64,000 bases of DNA from Heterotrichella gracilis (Eukaryota; Sar; Xanthophyceae; Tribonematales; Xanthonemataceae), in contig JAULBX010031039.1 of the NCBI GenBank assembly GCA_032358255.1, positions 62,001-126,000 on the forward strand, given 5' to 3'. The position numbers and the translations under genes were made by a program. This document shows, piece after piece, positions 24,340 to 35,618 of the stretch. The first letter of the stretch is position 1. Every line of letters begins with the position of its first letter. The notes below the pieces were generated by a model. That model saw only the letters and a list, made by a program, of their open reading frames with translations, had not been told where the DNA came from and ran no database searches.

Positions 24340-24660
24340 GAACCCCCAGTTGCCCGCATGGCTTCTGCGAGAAACTCTCTTGTATCTGTATATGTTGAGT
24401 GCTTGCAAATATATCTGAGCTCACCTGCTGAATTAGCGTCACAACCCGTGCCCACATATGCATGCATGCATCTTGCAGTCGTTTTTCGTGACAATGCTTG
24501 CGTATATTTCGTGCATATTGTTCAGGTCGTTCAAAACCTTAGTATTACATACACCGGCAACGTACTTGCAACAACAACGGCGTTGCTGTTTGTATGAGAT
24601 ACGACCTGCAAATTCCTATAAACAACCCCTTCAAACCTATTCTCAAGGGTGCTGGTCGCG
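24340..24660 (+). repeat. Dispersed direct repeat, right copy
   Basis: Partner of 20560-20970, same orientation. The two copies flank the membrane-protein gene at 21029-23142. Whether they are ends of one element or independent insertions cannot be decided here. Confidence 0.65.
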
Positions 24661-25057
24661 CCCAAACACCTCGACTCGCCTAGCGCATATGCATGCATGC
24701 ATTTCATGTCATCACCTCTGCTACATTTCTTGATCAAATCACCGCCTACATCCCCGTGTATAAAGTCGTGCCTGCACTAAGGCGTTGGCATGGGGTCACT
24801 GGCTCCAACCCCCAGAGGTGACAGCCTAAGGGTGACCGTTAGCACACACCCCATCATTGACCATCCACTTGACAAGCAATTACTGGGGGCTTCGCCAGTG
24901 CATTTACGCAAACAAAGCTAGCCACCACCATCAGAGGAGAAGACCCTACCAGCTCAACCCCAAGGGGTCTCGCATCGTGCAGCCTGTGGCAATGTCCTAG
25001 CCAACCCAGAGGGCAAACAGCACAAGGCACCACAGGGCTGGGGAGGGAACGCCAACC

Positions 25058-28000
25058 ATGGCGCCCGCAGGGACCAAACCCCTGGACAGGGTATTGTTAT
25101 GGTCGGCATTGGCAGTGCTAGCCACGCTCACCACCGCATGCAGAACAGCCTCCTCCCCCTTCCACCACCACGCCCACCACCCACCTTGGCGCGCCACCTG
25201 CCCTGTCGCAGACTTCACGCACCACCCCATTGTACCGCCATACCCCTACCCCCTGATTCGCTCCCGGCGACTGTCAGATGGCAATGCTACCGACCCCCAG
25301 CCCGCGCTACTCAAGGGAGTGGACTCAACAGGTACTAGCTAGTCACTTTTGTGTAGCAGTACAGCCTGATTGCAGCAGTCTCACAGTGATGCAGCCGATT
25401 CACGAACAGCCTTGCACAAACTTGCCCACTCAGCTGGGTCTTGGAATTGCTTATACCATTTGTTGAATGTATTTTCCACTCATTTTTTTTTCCGGTTCAA
25501 CAGGTCCTGGGAAGAAGATCCACCCGCTCAAGCCGCACATGGTGCACACACCCGAGGTCCAACGGGTGGCCCGAGGGTTTACCCCGCTAGGGTTTACCTC
25601 CCCTCCTCAGGAGCTGCTGGATCCACCCCTTGACTACCTCACACCTGAGGACCGGCGGGTAAGTGGCAGAATGTCAATAGGGCTTACGCTACCCTACCTT
25701 CAAATGTACCTTAGGGTTTTGCACGCTCACCCCACGTGACAGTTTCCTCCCCTCTGCAAGTGTGTTGACAACACCTTTATATTTTTACCCCATGGCTCTC
25801 TGTGTCCACTCTCACTTCCACCCGTACGCATCCAAAACCCTATGCTAGGATACCTATCCTAGGGTCCGCACCTCACAATCGAACACCCTTACCCGCCAGG
25901 ATCCGCAACCTTGTAGCTTCAAACCCTCCAATTTGGCTTCTGCAACCAGTAACGCAGAAAAAAACCCTAACAAGAGGTCTGCAACCTCGCGGATTCTAGT
26001 TTTCCTCCCCTTTTCTCCAGGTTTATCGCTCTTGGGCTCGGTTTTCTGGTCGAGCCGACATGTGGGCATACGCGCACGTGCTGCCCTCTGCATCCCACTT
26101 CAGCCTGGGGAAGGTCAAGGGGTGGAGCGGGGATTTGAATGGGGAGGGAGCAATGCAGGAAATGCTGGAGGTGGGGGCTGTGGCACTGGAGAGGAGGTGA
26201 CGGTGGTGTGGGTGGATGTGTGTGCTGGTGGGGGTGACAGATGACGTGACCGCCAATCCAGAACTCAGGACTTTTGTCCTTTTCGCAATGGACAGGGATG
26301 CATGTGACTAGGTGTTTAATTACCCAGAATGATTCATTGACCCCTACTATGTACTTGCAATGAAATCTCTAAAAGGAGCTGAAAGTTAAAATGAAAAAAG
26401 TGTGTATACCGTTTTAACAGGAAAGTGCATCCATTGCTGCAGGCGCGCACCTACAAGAAGGAGCTGATCATGTTCACAATGGACAGGAACGCGCTGAACG
26501 AGGGGGTGAACTTCATCTTTAACCTGCGCGACCTGGGCTACAACCATTGGCTGGCCTTTGCGGGCGCTGACGGGGATGTGTGTGAGCAGGTCATGCGGGC
26601 CTTCCCAGATGGAGGTAAGGCAAGGAGGAGACCCGCGAGAAAAAGGTTAAATTTGGTCAAGGGTTCTAAGATACCAATATAACTACTATTATCTTATGCC
26701 GCCTTGTGCTCGCCTTTGGCATTTGTTTTGTTTTGTTTTCTTTTCTTTTATGATTCTTCATTCTAAAATATAAACTATCAAAGCAATATAAAAATGCCTG
26801 TCCACATGGTTGATTGGGTGCATATATGGTATACCCTGATGCCATGTAGCGGTGGTAAATGTGGCATAATGTGTCTCCATCACAACTGTGGTGCTTTACA
26901 ACGCACGTGCCCATCACGCGGTTGTTAAACCCCATCTCACTACCCACCACATTTTTTTACCCTCCTGCTTTTCCCCCTGCAGGATGTGCCTGGGACAGCC
27001 TCAACACACCCTTTGACCCCCCCTGAACGCTGAGTCCTACACCCCAAGCCCTAAATTCTAAACCCCAGCACCCCTGTCCCCCTGCAGGGTGTGCCTGGGA
27101 CAGCCTCAACACCTCCCCCCTCACCCCCAAGTACTTCACACGGCTCTACATCATCAACTTCTGGATGCTGCGCTGGTACGAAACCGCGCGCATTCTGCGA
27201 TTCGGCTACAACGTGCTCAACATAGACGCAGATGTGGTCATTCATGGTGACATCTACAAGTACTTCAAGAATGGGCCCTTTGCCGACATGCGCCACATTT
27301 GTGGGGATGAGTGGGGCTTTCCGTCATGCAACGGGGGCACAAATTACTTCCAGAATGTGCACCCAGATGGGCCAATCACGAGGGGGGTGATGGAGTTTGT
27401 GGACCGGGTGCGGCGCAGACAAACCCTCACCCCTAGGCAACTTCCCTGCATGCATGTTGTAAATTGTGAGGTATTGCTCAACCAATCAGACACACATGGG
27501 CAGGGCGCACACCTGGTGCCGGCTCATCGCTCTTGCAATCTAAATTTTCATTACCGGAATCGCACGCTCAATATTGTCACCCTTTGTCCAGAAGACCTCA
27601 CCTCCTCCAGCGCATGCCTCTGAGCCATCTGTGCATGCGTGTCAAAACCCTCGGTGGCGTGTGAAATACCCTAGCAGGTTTTCACATGTGGTTCCGGCCC
27701 CTGCAGGCTGCCCGGTGGACCGAGCCCGAGGGTGAGCCCTACCTGCGCTACATGTTTGGGGACAAGGCGGACCTACAGAACGTACTGGGATCAGCGCTGC
27801 ATGACCAGGTGGGTTTGTTTCAGGGTTGGATGTTCTGGGAGTAGTGCTGCACGGCCAGGTTCTTTTCTTGACAAAGTGAAGCGTCAAGGGGAAAGTGGTT
27901 TTGTGGTGGCAATACGTTTTTGGTTCAGGGGTAATGGTTTTGTGTCAGGGGCATACGCTGCACAACCAGGTAGAGTTCGTGGTTTTAGGGTTTAGGGTAG

Positions 28001-31000
28001 GTACGGTGCTCTGCACACGCTGTGCCCCCCAGGACCCGATCAGCCCCTAGAAAAACCCTCACCAGGCCCTAATTGAACCCTACCCGACCCTGTCAAGGGC
28101 CTGAAGTGCACCCGCTGTGCGCCCCCAGGACCTGATCAACATGGTGTGGGTAAGGACTACCCAAACCCTACCCAAGCCCTAATTAAACCCCAACCAAACT
28201 CTAACCTGACCTGCACACGCTGTGCCCCCCAGGACCTGATTAGCATGGTATGGGTGAGCACTACCCAAACCCTACCCAAGCCCTAATCAACCCCTACCCA
28301 GACCCTACCCAAACCCTAACCTGACCTGCACACGCTGTGCCCCCCCAGGACCTGATCAACATGGTATGGGTGAGCACTGCGGTGGGGCAGCGTGTGTCCC
28401 CGCAGTCCTTCCAGGTGGATGACAGCCACTTTAGGAGGGAGGCGCACAGGAAGTATGACGAACTGGTGTTCGAGGTGAGGGGTACAGCACAACCCTAAAC
28501 CCTAAACCTTGAAAACCCCAAACCCTGCATGATAGCCATTCAGAAGGGAGGCGCACAGAAAGGATGACGCACTGGTGTTTGAGGTGAGTGGGTCCTAAAC
28601 CCTAAACTCTAAGCCATAAACTGTACATGACAGGCACCCCGTGAGGGTGCTGCACAGGAGGTATGGTGCGCTTGTGTGTGATGTGGGAGGTGCACGGTTC
28701 CATGGCATGTAACCCTAGCCCCTGTGATGTCGTGACAGTGGCAGGCAATGAGTTGTGGATGAAATTGGAGCTTTTGATGTGACCGTGATTACGATTAGGT
28801 GTTTACTGTACGTGTGCATGATGATTGATGATTGTGGCAGCGGGGAGAATATGTAGTACCCTCACCAAAACCCTTGCAGGGGTTGCAGTCACCTATGGGC
28901 CCGTACCCTACCCCCCGTTGCAGGCGGTGGGCGCGTGCCGTGGCAATGGCGAGCTGCATGTGGAGCAGAACACAGACATACCGGAGGAGTGGAAGAAAAG
29001 GTTCAACACCAGTGGATGTGAGTCGGCTAGGCAATCCTGCCTGTAGCCTGAACCTAGTGCATTTTAGCTGGGCGCATGGGCATATGGGTTATCAGTGTAC
29101 ATGCAACCACAGGTACATGCACACTGGGCGAACAATGAACACGTGCGTTTCATTCTACGCTTCTCTCAAAATCAATTGAATTTTGAATGTATTACAAATC
29201 AGAGCTAATTTGAGCTGCTTCCTAATTTTGAACAGTATCAATTCTTCTTTTACCTTCGTCCCCTCCCCACCCCCCCAGTCCACAATGAGTGGTATTACGC
29301 CAAGCCCCTGCCGGAGGGCCCCGTTGACCCCAAATATGCAAATGTGGGCAACTGGTCCTACGACTTCTTTTCAACCCCAAGGGGGCCATTCTCGACCATG
29401 CTGTGGGAGAGGCTGGTGAATGAAAGCGGGCAGCCGTTTCGGGATGCTTCAAAGCCCCACATCGACTGGCCGCTGGAAAAGGCGTCCCGGGGATTGGGGC
29501 AACATACCGTCATCTTCCAGAATTGGCTGAATGGTATGGAAGGGATGGGTGCCCACCTGAAAACCCTCCCCCACACCCTTCATTCAGCGCTGCATCCAGG
29601 CTGTTGGGTATCCACTCCCTGCAAGGGTCTTTTGCACGCCTCCGTGCCCTTTTATATACCCCGTCATGTACCCAGCGCCACGCTTTGCTGTCAAACACCA
29701 AGGGTTCTACTCTTCAGTTGGACAGAGCGCATGCAACTCAGCCTAGTACACACTCATCAATGCATGCACATGGCCGCGTCAGCAAGCCCTTGCTCCCTAG
29801 GGTTCTGAACACGGACCACTGAAACCCTGAGCCCGGCTGCCCTGCGATGCCTCCTCAGTCACGCCCCACCGCTCCAGCATGCAAGCCCCCTTGCCCCCCC
29901 CCCAACTAAGCCCCAACGCATATCTTCCCACCCTTGGGCCTTGACACAGCCTCCCCCCGCCCTCCCCAGGTTGGCACGCGGGGCGGTGGTGGGGCAAGGG
30001 GCCCCCCGAAACCCTGATCGCCCACGCGCTCATGATCGGCGGCGAGCGCTGGGTGTACTACATGCGAACCAACGCCTTCAAGCTCCTGGGCTGGCACCAC
30101 TGGAGGGTGAACGAGGTGCTGACGCAGCATTTTGGGGCCCCCGGGCCATACCCGGCCTCCACAGTGGCCAGGCCAAAACCCCGGGTGGTTGCGTTTGCCC
30201 CCGCGCTGAATATGAACACCGATGAGGAGGTGTACATCGGCATGCATGCGGCGCTGGCGGTGGTGCGTGGAGAAAACCCTGCACCCTGGCTGCAAACTCT
30301 ACACATGTGGGTGTCAAAACCCAGGGCCTGACTGGCAAGCGCTGTAGCCTGTGCCTCCCACCCCGCATCACATCCCCACAAGCCAAGCCCACGCCCTCCA
30401 TGCCCCCTTCCTGTCTTGGTGTGTCTTCAAACTTTTAAGGGTGTACTTTTTAATTTGATTATTGTATGTTCATTACAGCAAAAAAAAAAAAACAGACGCA
30501 GGGCTGTTTCATTTTGAAGTGACTTTTAGTTTTTTGACTCGTTACTATTTTTTTATTTTATTTCATTAAAGTTCTTTTATTAAATCAACCCCGCCCCACA
30601 CACACCTCCGCAGGCCGCCCTCCTCTCCCAGCGCTCCCCCTCCTACCCCCTGGTATCCTGCGACGCCCCCTGGCTGGCGGGAGGCCCTGACAACCCTTGG
30701 AAGGGTGTGCGCGAGGCGGCCTGGTACGGCTGCAGGGCTGCACTGCCTGAGGACCACCTCCTCCCCGTGGTGGACGACGTGTACCCCCCTGGGGTGCGCG
30801 CCTGCTTCCGCTATCAGCACATGGGCTGGGGGGGGTGCCTCACCACCGAGGTGGGTGGGGTGGGTGGGGTGGGGTGGGGTGGGGTGGGGTACATGCGGTG
30901 CATTTTCTGGGGTTCCAGTGCAATCGTGGCCCCACGACACAGAGCTTCCTGTACATGTATCACAGTGATACAGCAGCTCGCCCCACCGCATAGCCCTGCA

Positions 31001-31573
31001 TTAGCAGCTGCACCTTGTGTTCTTTTTCACCATGCTCTATTTGCTATTCCCATTTGCATTATCCCTTTTTTGTGTGCAAAGCCTTGTTCAGAGTGCATGC
31101 AGTCCGCCTGTGACTACGGCCGTTCGCATGCACCCTAAACTCAAGTGCAACCCTAGGGCATTTTTCTTCATCGCAACCCTCCATCCCTCTCTGTGCAGGA
31201 CCGTGGCGTGCCCGGCCACCTCCTCTACCCTGACTACAAACACCACCTGGCGCACCTGGCGCGCCCAAGGGACCGCACCCCGGGACTGCACAACACCCTC
31301 TTCTGGCACCCAGAATTGGAGGGCGCAGCCACATTCACCCTCTCCCCACCCCCCAAATTAGTGTCCATGGAGGTCCTCACCGCCCTGATGGCGGGGATGA
31401 AGGACGCGCCGGTGGTGTTTGTGGGGATGCCGTTTAGGGTTTCAGGGTTGAGCAGGGAGCATAGGGGTGTGGTGCGGGGCTACTATGGGTGTTTGCATTC
31501 GGGGTATTGGGAGCACAAGGGGGATGCGGACAGGCAGTTTGGCGCCATTTTTGACGGGTGGTGGGCGCAGTGA
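25058..31573 (+). CDS. Nucleotide-diphospho-sugar transferase (GT77/PF03407-like), 12 exons
   Basis: Predicted 866 residues. Exons: 25058-25331, 25504-25658, 26021-26196, 26421-26614, 27088-27407, 27707-27808, 28349-28474, 28924-29017, 29279-29533, 29970-30262, 30614-30850, 31199-31573; all phases agree. The N-terminus (residues ~11-28, VLLWSALAVLATLTTA) is a signal anchor, so a Golgi/ER type II protein is likely. ARTYKKELIMFTMDRNAL starts the catalytic domain. The metal-binding D-x-D motif is in VLNIDADVVIHGD (residues ~310-318), followed by GGTNYFQN and HDQDLINMVW, as known for the family. The C-terminal ~450 residues (NVGNWSYDFFSTPRG, GWHHWRVNEVLTQHFG, FDGWW) form a second conserved-looking region with no assigned function here. 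Family members transfer sugars such as arabinose or galactose to glycoproteins or polysaccharides; the substrate of this one is unknown. Introns carry many exon-edge echoes. Confidence 0.9.
26979..27010 (+). repeat. Echo of glycosyltransferase exon 5 5' edge
   Basis: TGCAGGATGTGCCTGGGACA followed by GCCTCAACAC copies the true acceptor and first ~25 nt of exon 5 (27083-27115) almost exactly, ~103 bp upstream. The spacer contains TAAATTCTAAACCCC. Because the acceptor is preserved, mis-splicing to the echo is possible. Confidence 0.85.
28020..28348 (+). repeat. Three tandem echoes of glycosyltransferase exon 7 5' edge
   Basis: Copies of TGTG(C/G)CCCCCAG|GACCTGAT plus about 20 nt of exon start at 28033, 28129 and 28233 precede the functional exon at 28349; spacings are 96, 104 and 116 bp. 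The second and third read DLI(N/S)MVW followed by GTAAGG or GTGAGC, so each is formally a 21-nt micro-exon with both splice sites. The first reads into a TAG. Spacers are CCCTAACC/CCCTACCC-type telomere-like repeats. Confidence 0.9.
28489..28690 (+). repeat. Two echoes of glycosyltransferase exon 7 3' edge
   Basis: The end of exon 7 with its donor (28421-28480) recurs at 28531-28590 (GGGAGGCGCACAG, GATGACG-ACTGGTGTTT, GAGGTGAG) and, more decayed, at 28629-28690. CCCTAAACCCTAAACC-type tracts precede each echo. Confidence 0.85.
30480..30590. repeat. Poly-A run and T-rich stretch in an intron
   Basis: A 13-nt A run at about 30480-30492 followed by TTTTATTTTATTTCATT. It lies in glycosyltransferase intron 10 and looks like simple AT-rich sequence; no retroelement body was seen next to it. 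Confidence 0.5.
30851..30896 (+). repeat. GGGTGGGG tandem run directly after a donor
   Basis: About eight GTGGG units begin at the exon 11 donor of the glycosyltransferase. Four or more G-runs on one strand could form a quadruplex in the pre-mRNA; this is inference from sequence only. Confidence 0.6.
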
Positions 31574-32935
31574 GCTTTCTGAAACTGTCCTGGCTGGCCG
31601 CGCTTGTTGCGAGAGCTGGTGCATTGCAGGGTTATCAAGGGGAAAAGGTTTTGGTGCAGCGCAGCTGTTGTGCAGATGTGTGGTTGTCTGCAGATGTTTG
31701 AGGATAACAGTGCTCGCGTTGGGCTGATAATGGAGCTGTTCCCTTGCTAGGCTTTACTGAGAGACCAACTGCGCCCCACTGGTTTGTTCCTATCCACACT
31801 GCAGTGGCACTGCGTGTGCACTGGTACACCTGTTTGATGATGAGGGACACGCCAAGGAGGATAGCCTCCTGGCATACTGGCTGGTTGAGCGGGGGTTTGC
31901 TCACTGCGGAGCTTGCAAAGTGCTTGTAAAGCGTTATTGGGTGACATGACACCCATGAGACGGTTGTGCAGGTGAGTTGGTGGCTTCAGCATGTGTGGTC
32001 TGATGTGGGTTTGCAGTGGCTGTTTAAAAATGGCTACGTCAACCTCCCAGGGGCTGTGCAGGAGGGTTGTAGGGTTGCAATTTGCAGCATCTCCTCAACT
32101 ACCTAGGGGGCCAACTATCAGGTCCACAGTGCCTGCGGCCTTGAGCCAGTTGTCAAAGGAGAGGTTCAAACATGCCCAAGCCATCGCGTACTTAAGCCCT
32201 TTGAAACCGGCCAAACCGCCCAGCGTCAGAAGAATGAACCGCCATCGAGGAGGATCTGGGTCCTTCAGACCTGTGTAGAGGTGCTGGCCTTGTACGTCCA
32301 GGTAAGGGCGGCATGCAGGTTGTTGGTTGTAGCACCTTTGGTGTTTTCTTGCGTTGCTGTCGTGATGTTGTGTCTCTGCTCGGTGAACTGTTCCTGAAGG
32401 TCGTTTAGTGGTTCGCCCTGGGACCTGGAGCTAGCTAGCGTGTGCGTCGCAAACACTGTCACCGGCTCCTGACTAGATATTTTTACAAGCTGGGGCTAGC
32501 AATTGCATACTGAAACCGGCCGAGCCTTCCTGGTGTTCTTTTAGAAGATCGCCCTTTTGTCGTTCCTCCCGTTTTGGTGACCGGTGGTGGGTGTTTGCTT
32601 GGGCGCTGAGGCACACGACTTTTCAAGCCGGGCCTGAGCAGTCCGTTGGTAGGCTCTGAGGGTTTTCACTGTTCGTCGTGGCAGTGCCCATATATGCGGT
32701 AGAAGCGTAGGACAGCATACCTGCTGCACTCAAGTCAAACCTTTGGGAAGTCACTCAGCTGCCATAGCCCACCCCATTCCTGCTTTTGTACATCATGCCG
32801 TTCAACCATGTGCACACCCTTTACAGAAAGCCGCACCCAGCAAGCAACTCACAGCCTTCTCTCACCCTCCGCAGGATAACTGGCCACAGCTTTCGTTCCG
32901 CCAGCGCACCAACATCGTCCCATCAGCCCCACAGC
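31574..32935. other. Intergenic: glycosyltransferase 3' region to Cys-rich gene
   Basis: No supportable gene or strong repeat seen. The 5' part is likely 3' UTR. The stretch at 32760-32935 ahead of the start codon at 32936 is the likely promoter and 5' UTR of the Cys-rich gene. Confidence 0.5.
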
Positions 32936-34324
32936 ATGGCAGCCATGGCCTCCCTCGGGCTTTGCTTTGCAGTCATTTTCCTCCTGGCTGCCAGCCCATC
33001 CACCTGCGACCAGCTGGACCCAAAGTTGTTTGATCCTGTGGCTCTGGGTCCCCTTCCAGAGACTGACGTTGTCACCATGGCGTCTGCACCCGGGCTCAGT
33101 GTGGACGATGAAGGCGCCTATGCCCCCGCCTACATTGAGGACGAGTCTGGCACGGTCCACACCTACACCTACTGCGACCAGGCTTGCCCCGGCGCCACCC
33201 AGTGCTGCCTGACCATCGAGGGCAAGGACAACTGCCAGCTGTGCCCCTACATCCGCACCCTCAACTTTGACCACCCCGGCCCCACCGGCGGGGGGGTGAC
33301 CACCTGCAAGGACAAGCCCTGCAAGGCGGGCCAGAGCTGCACCGACGCCAGCAGCGGCGCAGTGTGCAGCTACACCTGCCCCAAGACCCTCAACTGCGGC
33401 GACACCCGGCACTGCACCGCTGGCGCCTCCCCTGCCAAGTGCGTGCTCAACACCGTGGGCGCCCTGTGCGCCAAGCCCTGTGGGGCAGGCAAGGTGTGCA
33501 AGGTGGGCACCAACCGCAAGGAGGAGTGCGTGAAGCAGGGGCCGGGGAAGTGCAGCCAGGAGTGCGGCGTGGGGGCGGCCTGCCGCGTGGACGCCTTTGG
33601 GTATGGCAAGTGCGTGGGGGTGTGCAACATGGCGTGCGTGGTGGGCAAGGAGTGCAAGGTCATCAAGAACAGGGGGCAGTGCGTGGATAAGCCCAAGCCC
33701 AAGCCCGCAGTCTGCAACCTACTGTGCGTGATTGGCAAGGAGTGCAAAGTCGTCAACAACAAGGCGCAGTGCGTGGCCAAGCCCAAGCCAAAACCCACAG
33801 TCTGCAACTTACTGTGCGTGATTGGCAAGGAGTGCAAGATCATCAAGAACAAGGCGCAGTGCGTGGCCAAGCCCAAGCCCAAGCCCGCTGTGTGCAACAT
33901 GCTGTGCGTGCAAGGCAAGGAGTGCAAGATCATCAACAACAAGGCGCAGTGTGTGGCCAAGCCCAAGACCACTTTCTGCAACATGCTGTGCATGGCGGGC
34001 ACGGAGTGCAAGATCGTCAACAACCAGGCAAAGTGCGTGGCCAAGCCCAAGCCCGCAGTCTGCAACCTACTGTGCGTGATTGGCAAGGAGTGCAAGATCT
34101 TCAACAACAAGCCACAGTGCGTGGCCAAGCCCAAGACCACTTTCTGCAACATGCTGTGCGTGCAAGGCAAGGAGTGCAAGATCGTCAACAACAAGGCGCA
34201 GTGCGTGGCCAAGCCCAAGCCAGCGGCCTGCAAGCTGGCGTGTGCCAAGGGTCAGCAGTGCAGGGTGACAAACGGCAAGCCCAAGTGCGTTAACACAGGC
34301 ATCAGCACCAGCGCGCTGCCATAG
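32936..34324 (+). CDS. Secreted cysteine-rich tandem-repeat protein
   Basis: Single exon, 462 residues. The start at 32936 is chosen because it gives a clean signal peptide (MAAMASLGLCFAVIFLLAA, cleavage near residue 24). Residues ~70-230 are Cys-rich but irregular (CDQACPGATQCC, CKDKPCKAGQSC). Residues ~230-455 are eight repeats of 28-33 residues with the pattern C-x3-C-x5-C-x8-C, for example CNLLCVIGKECKVVNNKAQC, joined by Lys/Pro linkers (VAKPKPKP). Two subtypes alternate in the array: VIGKE with PKPAV and VQGKE with PKTTF. The pattern resembles follistatin-N-terminal-like (FOLN) or EGF-like minidomains known from extracellular proteins, but assignment is by pattern only. The basic linkers suggest binding to anionic polymers; likely a cell wall or secreted matrix protein. 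Confidence 0.85.
   Translation: MAAMASLGLCFAVIFLLAASPSTCDQLDPKLFDPVALGPLPETDVVTMASAPGLSVDDEGAYAPAYIEDESGTVHTYTYCDQACPGATQCCLTIEGKDNCQLCPYIRTLNFDHPGPTGGGVTTCKDKPCKAGQSCTDASSGAVCSYTCPKTLNCGDTRHCTAGASPAKCVLNTVGALCAKPCGAGKVCKVGTNRKEECVKQGPGKCSQECGVGAACRVDAFGYGKCVGVCNMACVVGKECKVIKNRGQCVDKPKPKPAVCNLLCVIGKECKVVNNKAQCVAKPKPKPTVCNLLCVIGKECKIIKNKAQCVAKPKPKPAVCNMLCVQGKECKIINNKAQCVAKPKTTFCNMLCMAGTECKIVNNQAKCVAKPKPAVCNLLCVIGKECKIFNNKPQCVAKPKTTFCNMLCVQGKECKIVNNKAQCVAKPKPAACKLACAKGQQCRVTNGKPKCVNTGISTSALP
33623..34296 (+). repeat. Coding tandem repeat, eight units of ~84-90 bp
   Basis: Near-identical units such as TGCGTGATTGGCAAGGAGTG and AACAAGGCGCAGTGCGTGGC recur. Similarity between units is high at DNA level, so recent expansion or conversion and length variation between strains are expected. 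Confidence 0.9.
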
Positions 34325-35618
34325 ACGCTTAGCGAGTCTAGATTATGGGTTTGCAAAGTGACAGGCGTGCACCGGTAATTTTTTGGTGAACTGATGAGCA
34401 GATCGGTGCCTATATATTTTTTGTGATCCCCCTTTTATGTTATACTTTTGTTGTTGTCTCCACCTTCCAGGCCAGCAAAGGCCTGGTACTTTGTGAATAG
34501 TTTGCCAGGCGATCTTTCTGTCCCCCCGTGATGAGCACTGACAAGTGTGATGATGTGAACAACCCTCTACTTTTGCTCTTTTGGCAGTCTTTGTTACCTT
34601 TGTGCTGCAGCAGCACGCCTTTTTCAACTTAGGGTCAATAGTATGTTATGATGTTGTACGGGACACATGTTGCGCTATGTTGACTGTCGACTATGGATAT
34701 GTGCCACCTGCCGGCGCTGTAATTATTGTCATTTTATTGCTTATCAGCAATTATCACAGAAGCAGCTTCAACTGTTGCTCCTGTAACCAATATTTGAGTA
34801 AAAACCGACCCTTTAATGGACTTCTCTGAAACAAGTGCTAATAGCGCCATGCCGTGGCAGCACCTTCAGGGCAGGGCACTCATGTTGGCAGGCCATCACA
34901 ATGCAGTGCAAACCTAAGGCATAATACTGAGGCAACAGTACCATACAGTGCCGGCTACAGAGGCACCCTTGCTGAGGGTGTGTTTGTTTGCTTCATAGCC
35001 CATGCGCAGGGCGGCCCAGCCCATAGCATTACATTGCATTGCATTGCATGCTCTGCCTCAGCAGGCGCGTTGGACCTGGCAGCTCTGTTGCACAAAACCC
35101 AATAGATTTTTTTACTGTGCTGCAGCAGGTTTTTGAGAAATGTGACAGCACAGGTGCTGTCGGGACTGGGAGCCTGCACCCAAAACCCTGAATAAGATGT
35201 GCCACCTGTTGCACATGAGAGGAGCCGAGTCCAAGCTCGGCCTGGGTGTTTAGCTGGGCGATAGCACACTCCAAAAATGATTTCTTCAAAGCGTGCCTGG
35301 TACTGATGCAGTGTGATCTTGCCAGTGCAAGCTGCACATATGTGCCAATGTGCCGATGTGCACATCTCTGTGGCATGCCAATGGTTTGTCCCTCAGGATA
35401 GGGTTTCGTTAGGGTCAGCATAGGGTTCAGAAAGTGGAGCGTTGCATGCATCAGCGTGCTGTCTTAGGCAATAACAACCACTTCAAGTGTAGACCGACTG
35501 TGTCTCTACGCACGTGCGGCACAACAACAAGCCCATATCAAAGCAGCCATACAGCATTCTTCTGGCGAGCCCACCGCCTGACCTTACTTGCCTGACCCCA
35601 GCCCCGTACGCCACCTCT
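34325..35618. other. Intergenic: Cys-rich gene to AIG2-like gene
   Basis: No supportable gene. It starts with the 3' UTR of the Cys-rich gene. A short ATTGC repeat lies at about 35030-35048. Confidence 0.5.

Larger units (their letters stand above)
23143..25057. other. Intergenic with hairpin and dispersed repeat
   Basis: No coding gene supported. It contains the long inverted repeat at 23461-23664 and the right copy of the dispersed repeat at 24340-24660, followed by a further CATATGCATGCATGCAT block near 24686. The last ~50 nt before 25058 are the probable 5' UTR of the glycosyltransferase. Confidence 0.5.

Noticed and set aside
20560-24660. LTR retrotransposon spanning the two direct repeats
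   Set aside because: The repeats are too diverged, no reverse transcriptase, integrase or Gag frame lies between them, and no TG...CA ends or target duplication were found.
28020-28348. Telomere-like tracts as evidence that this is a chromosome end
   Set aside because: Tracts are short, degenerate, in both orientations and spread through introns over the whole window; there is no long uniform terminal array.
30480-30492. Poly-A run as the tail of an inserted retrogene or SINE
   Set aside because: No flanking target-site duplication and no intron-less gene copy next to it.
33370-34248. Long minus-strand frame of 292 codons
   Set aside because: Antisense shadow of the tandem repeat in the Cys-rich gene; its apparent repeats are the complement of the coding repeat.
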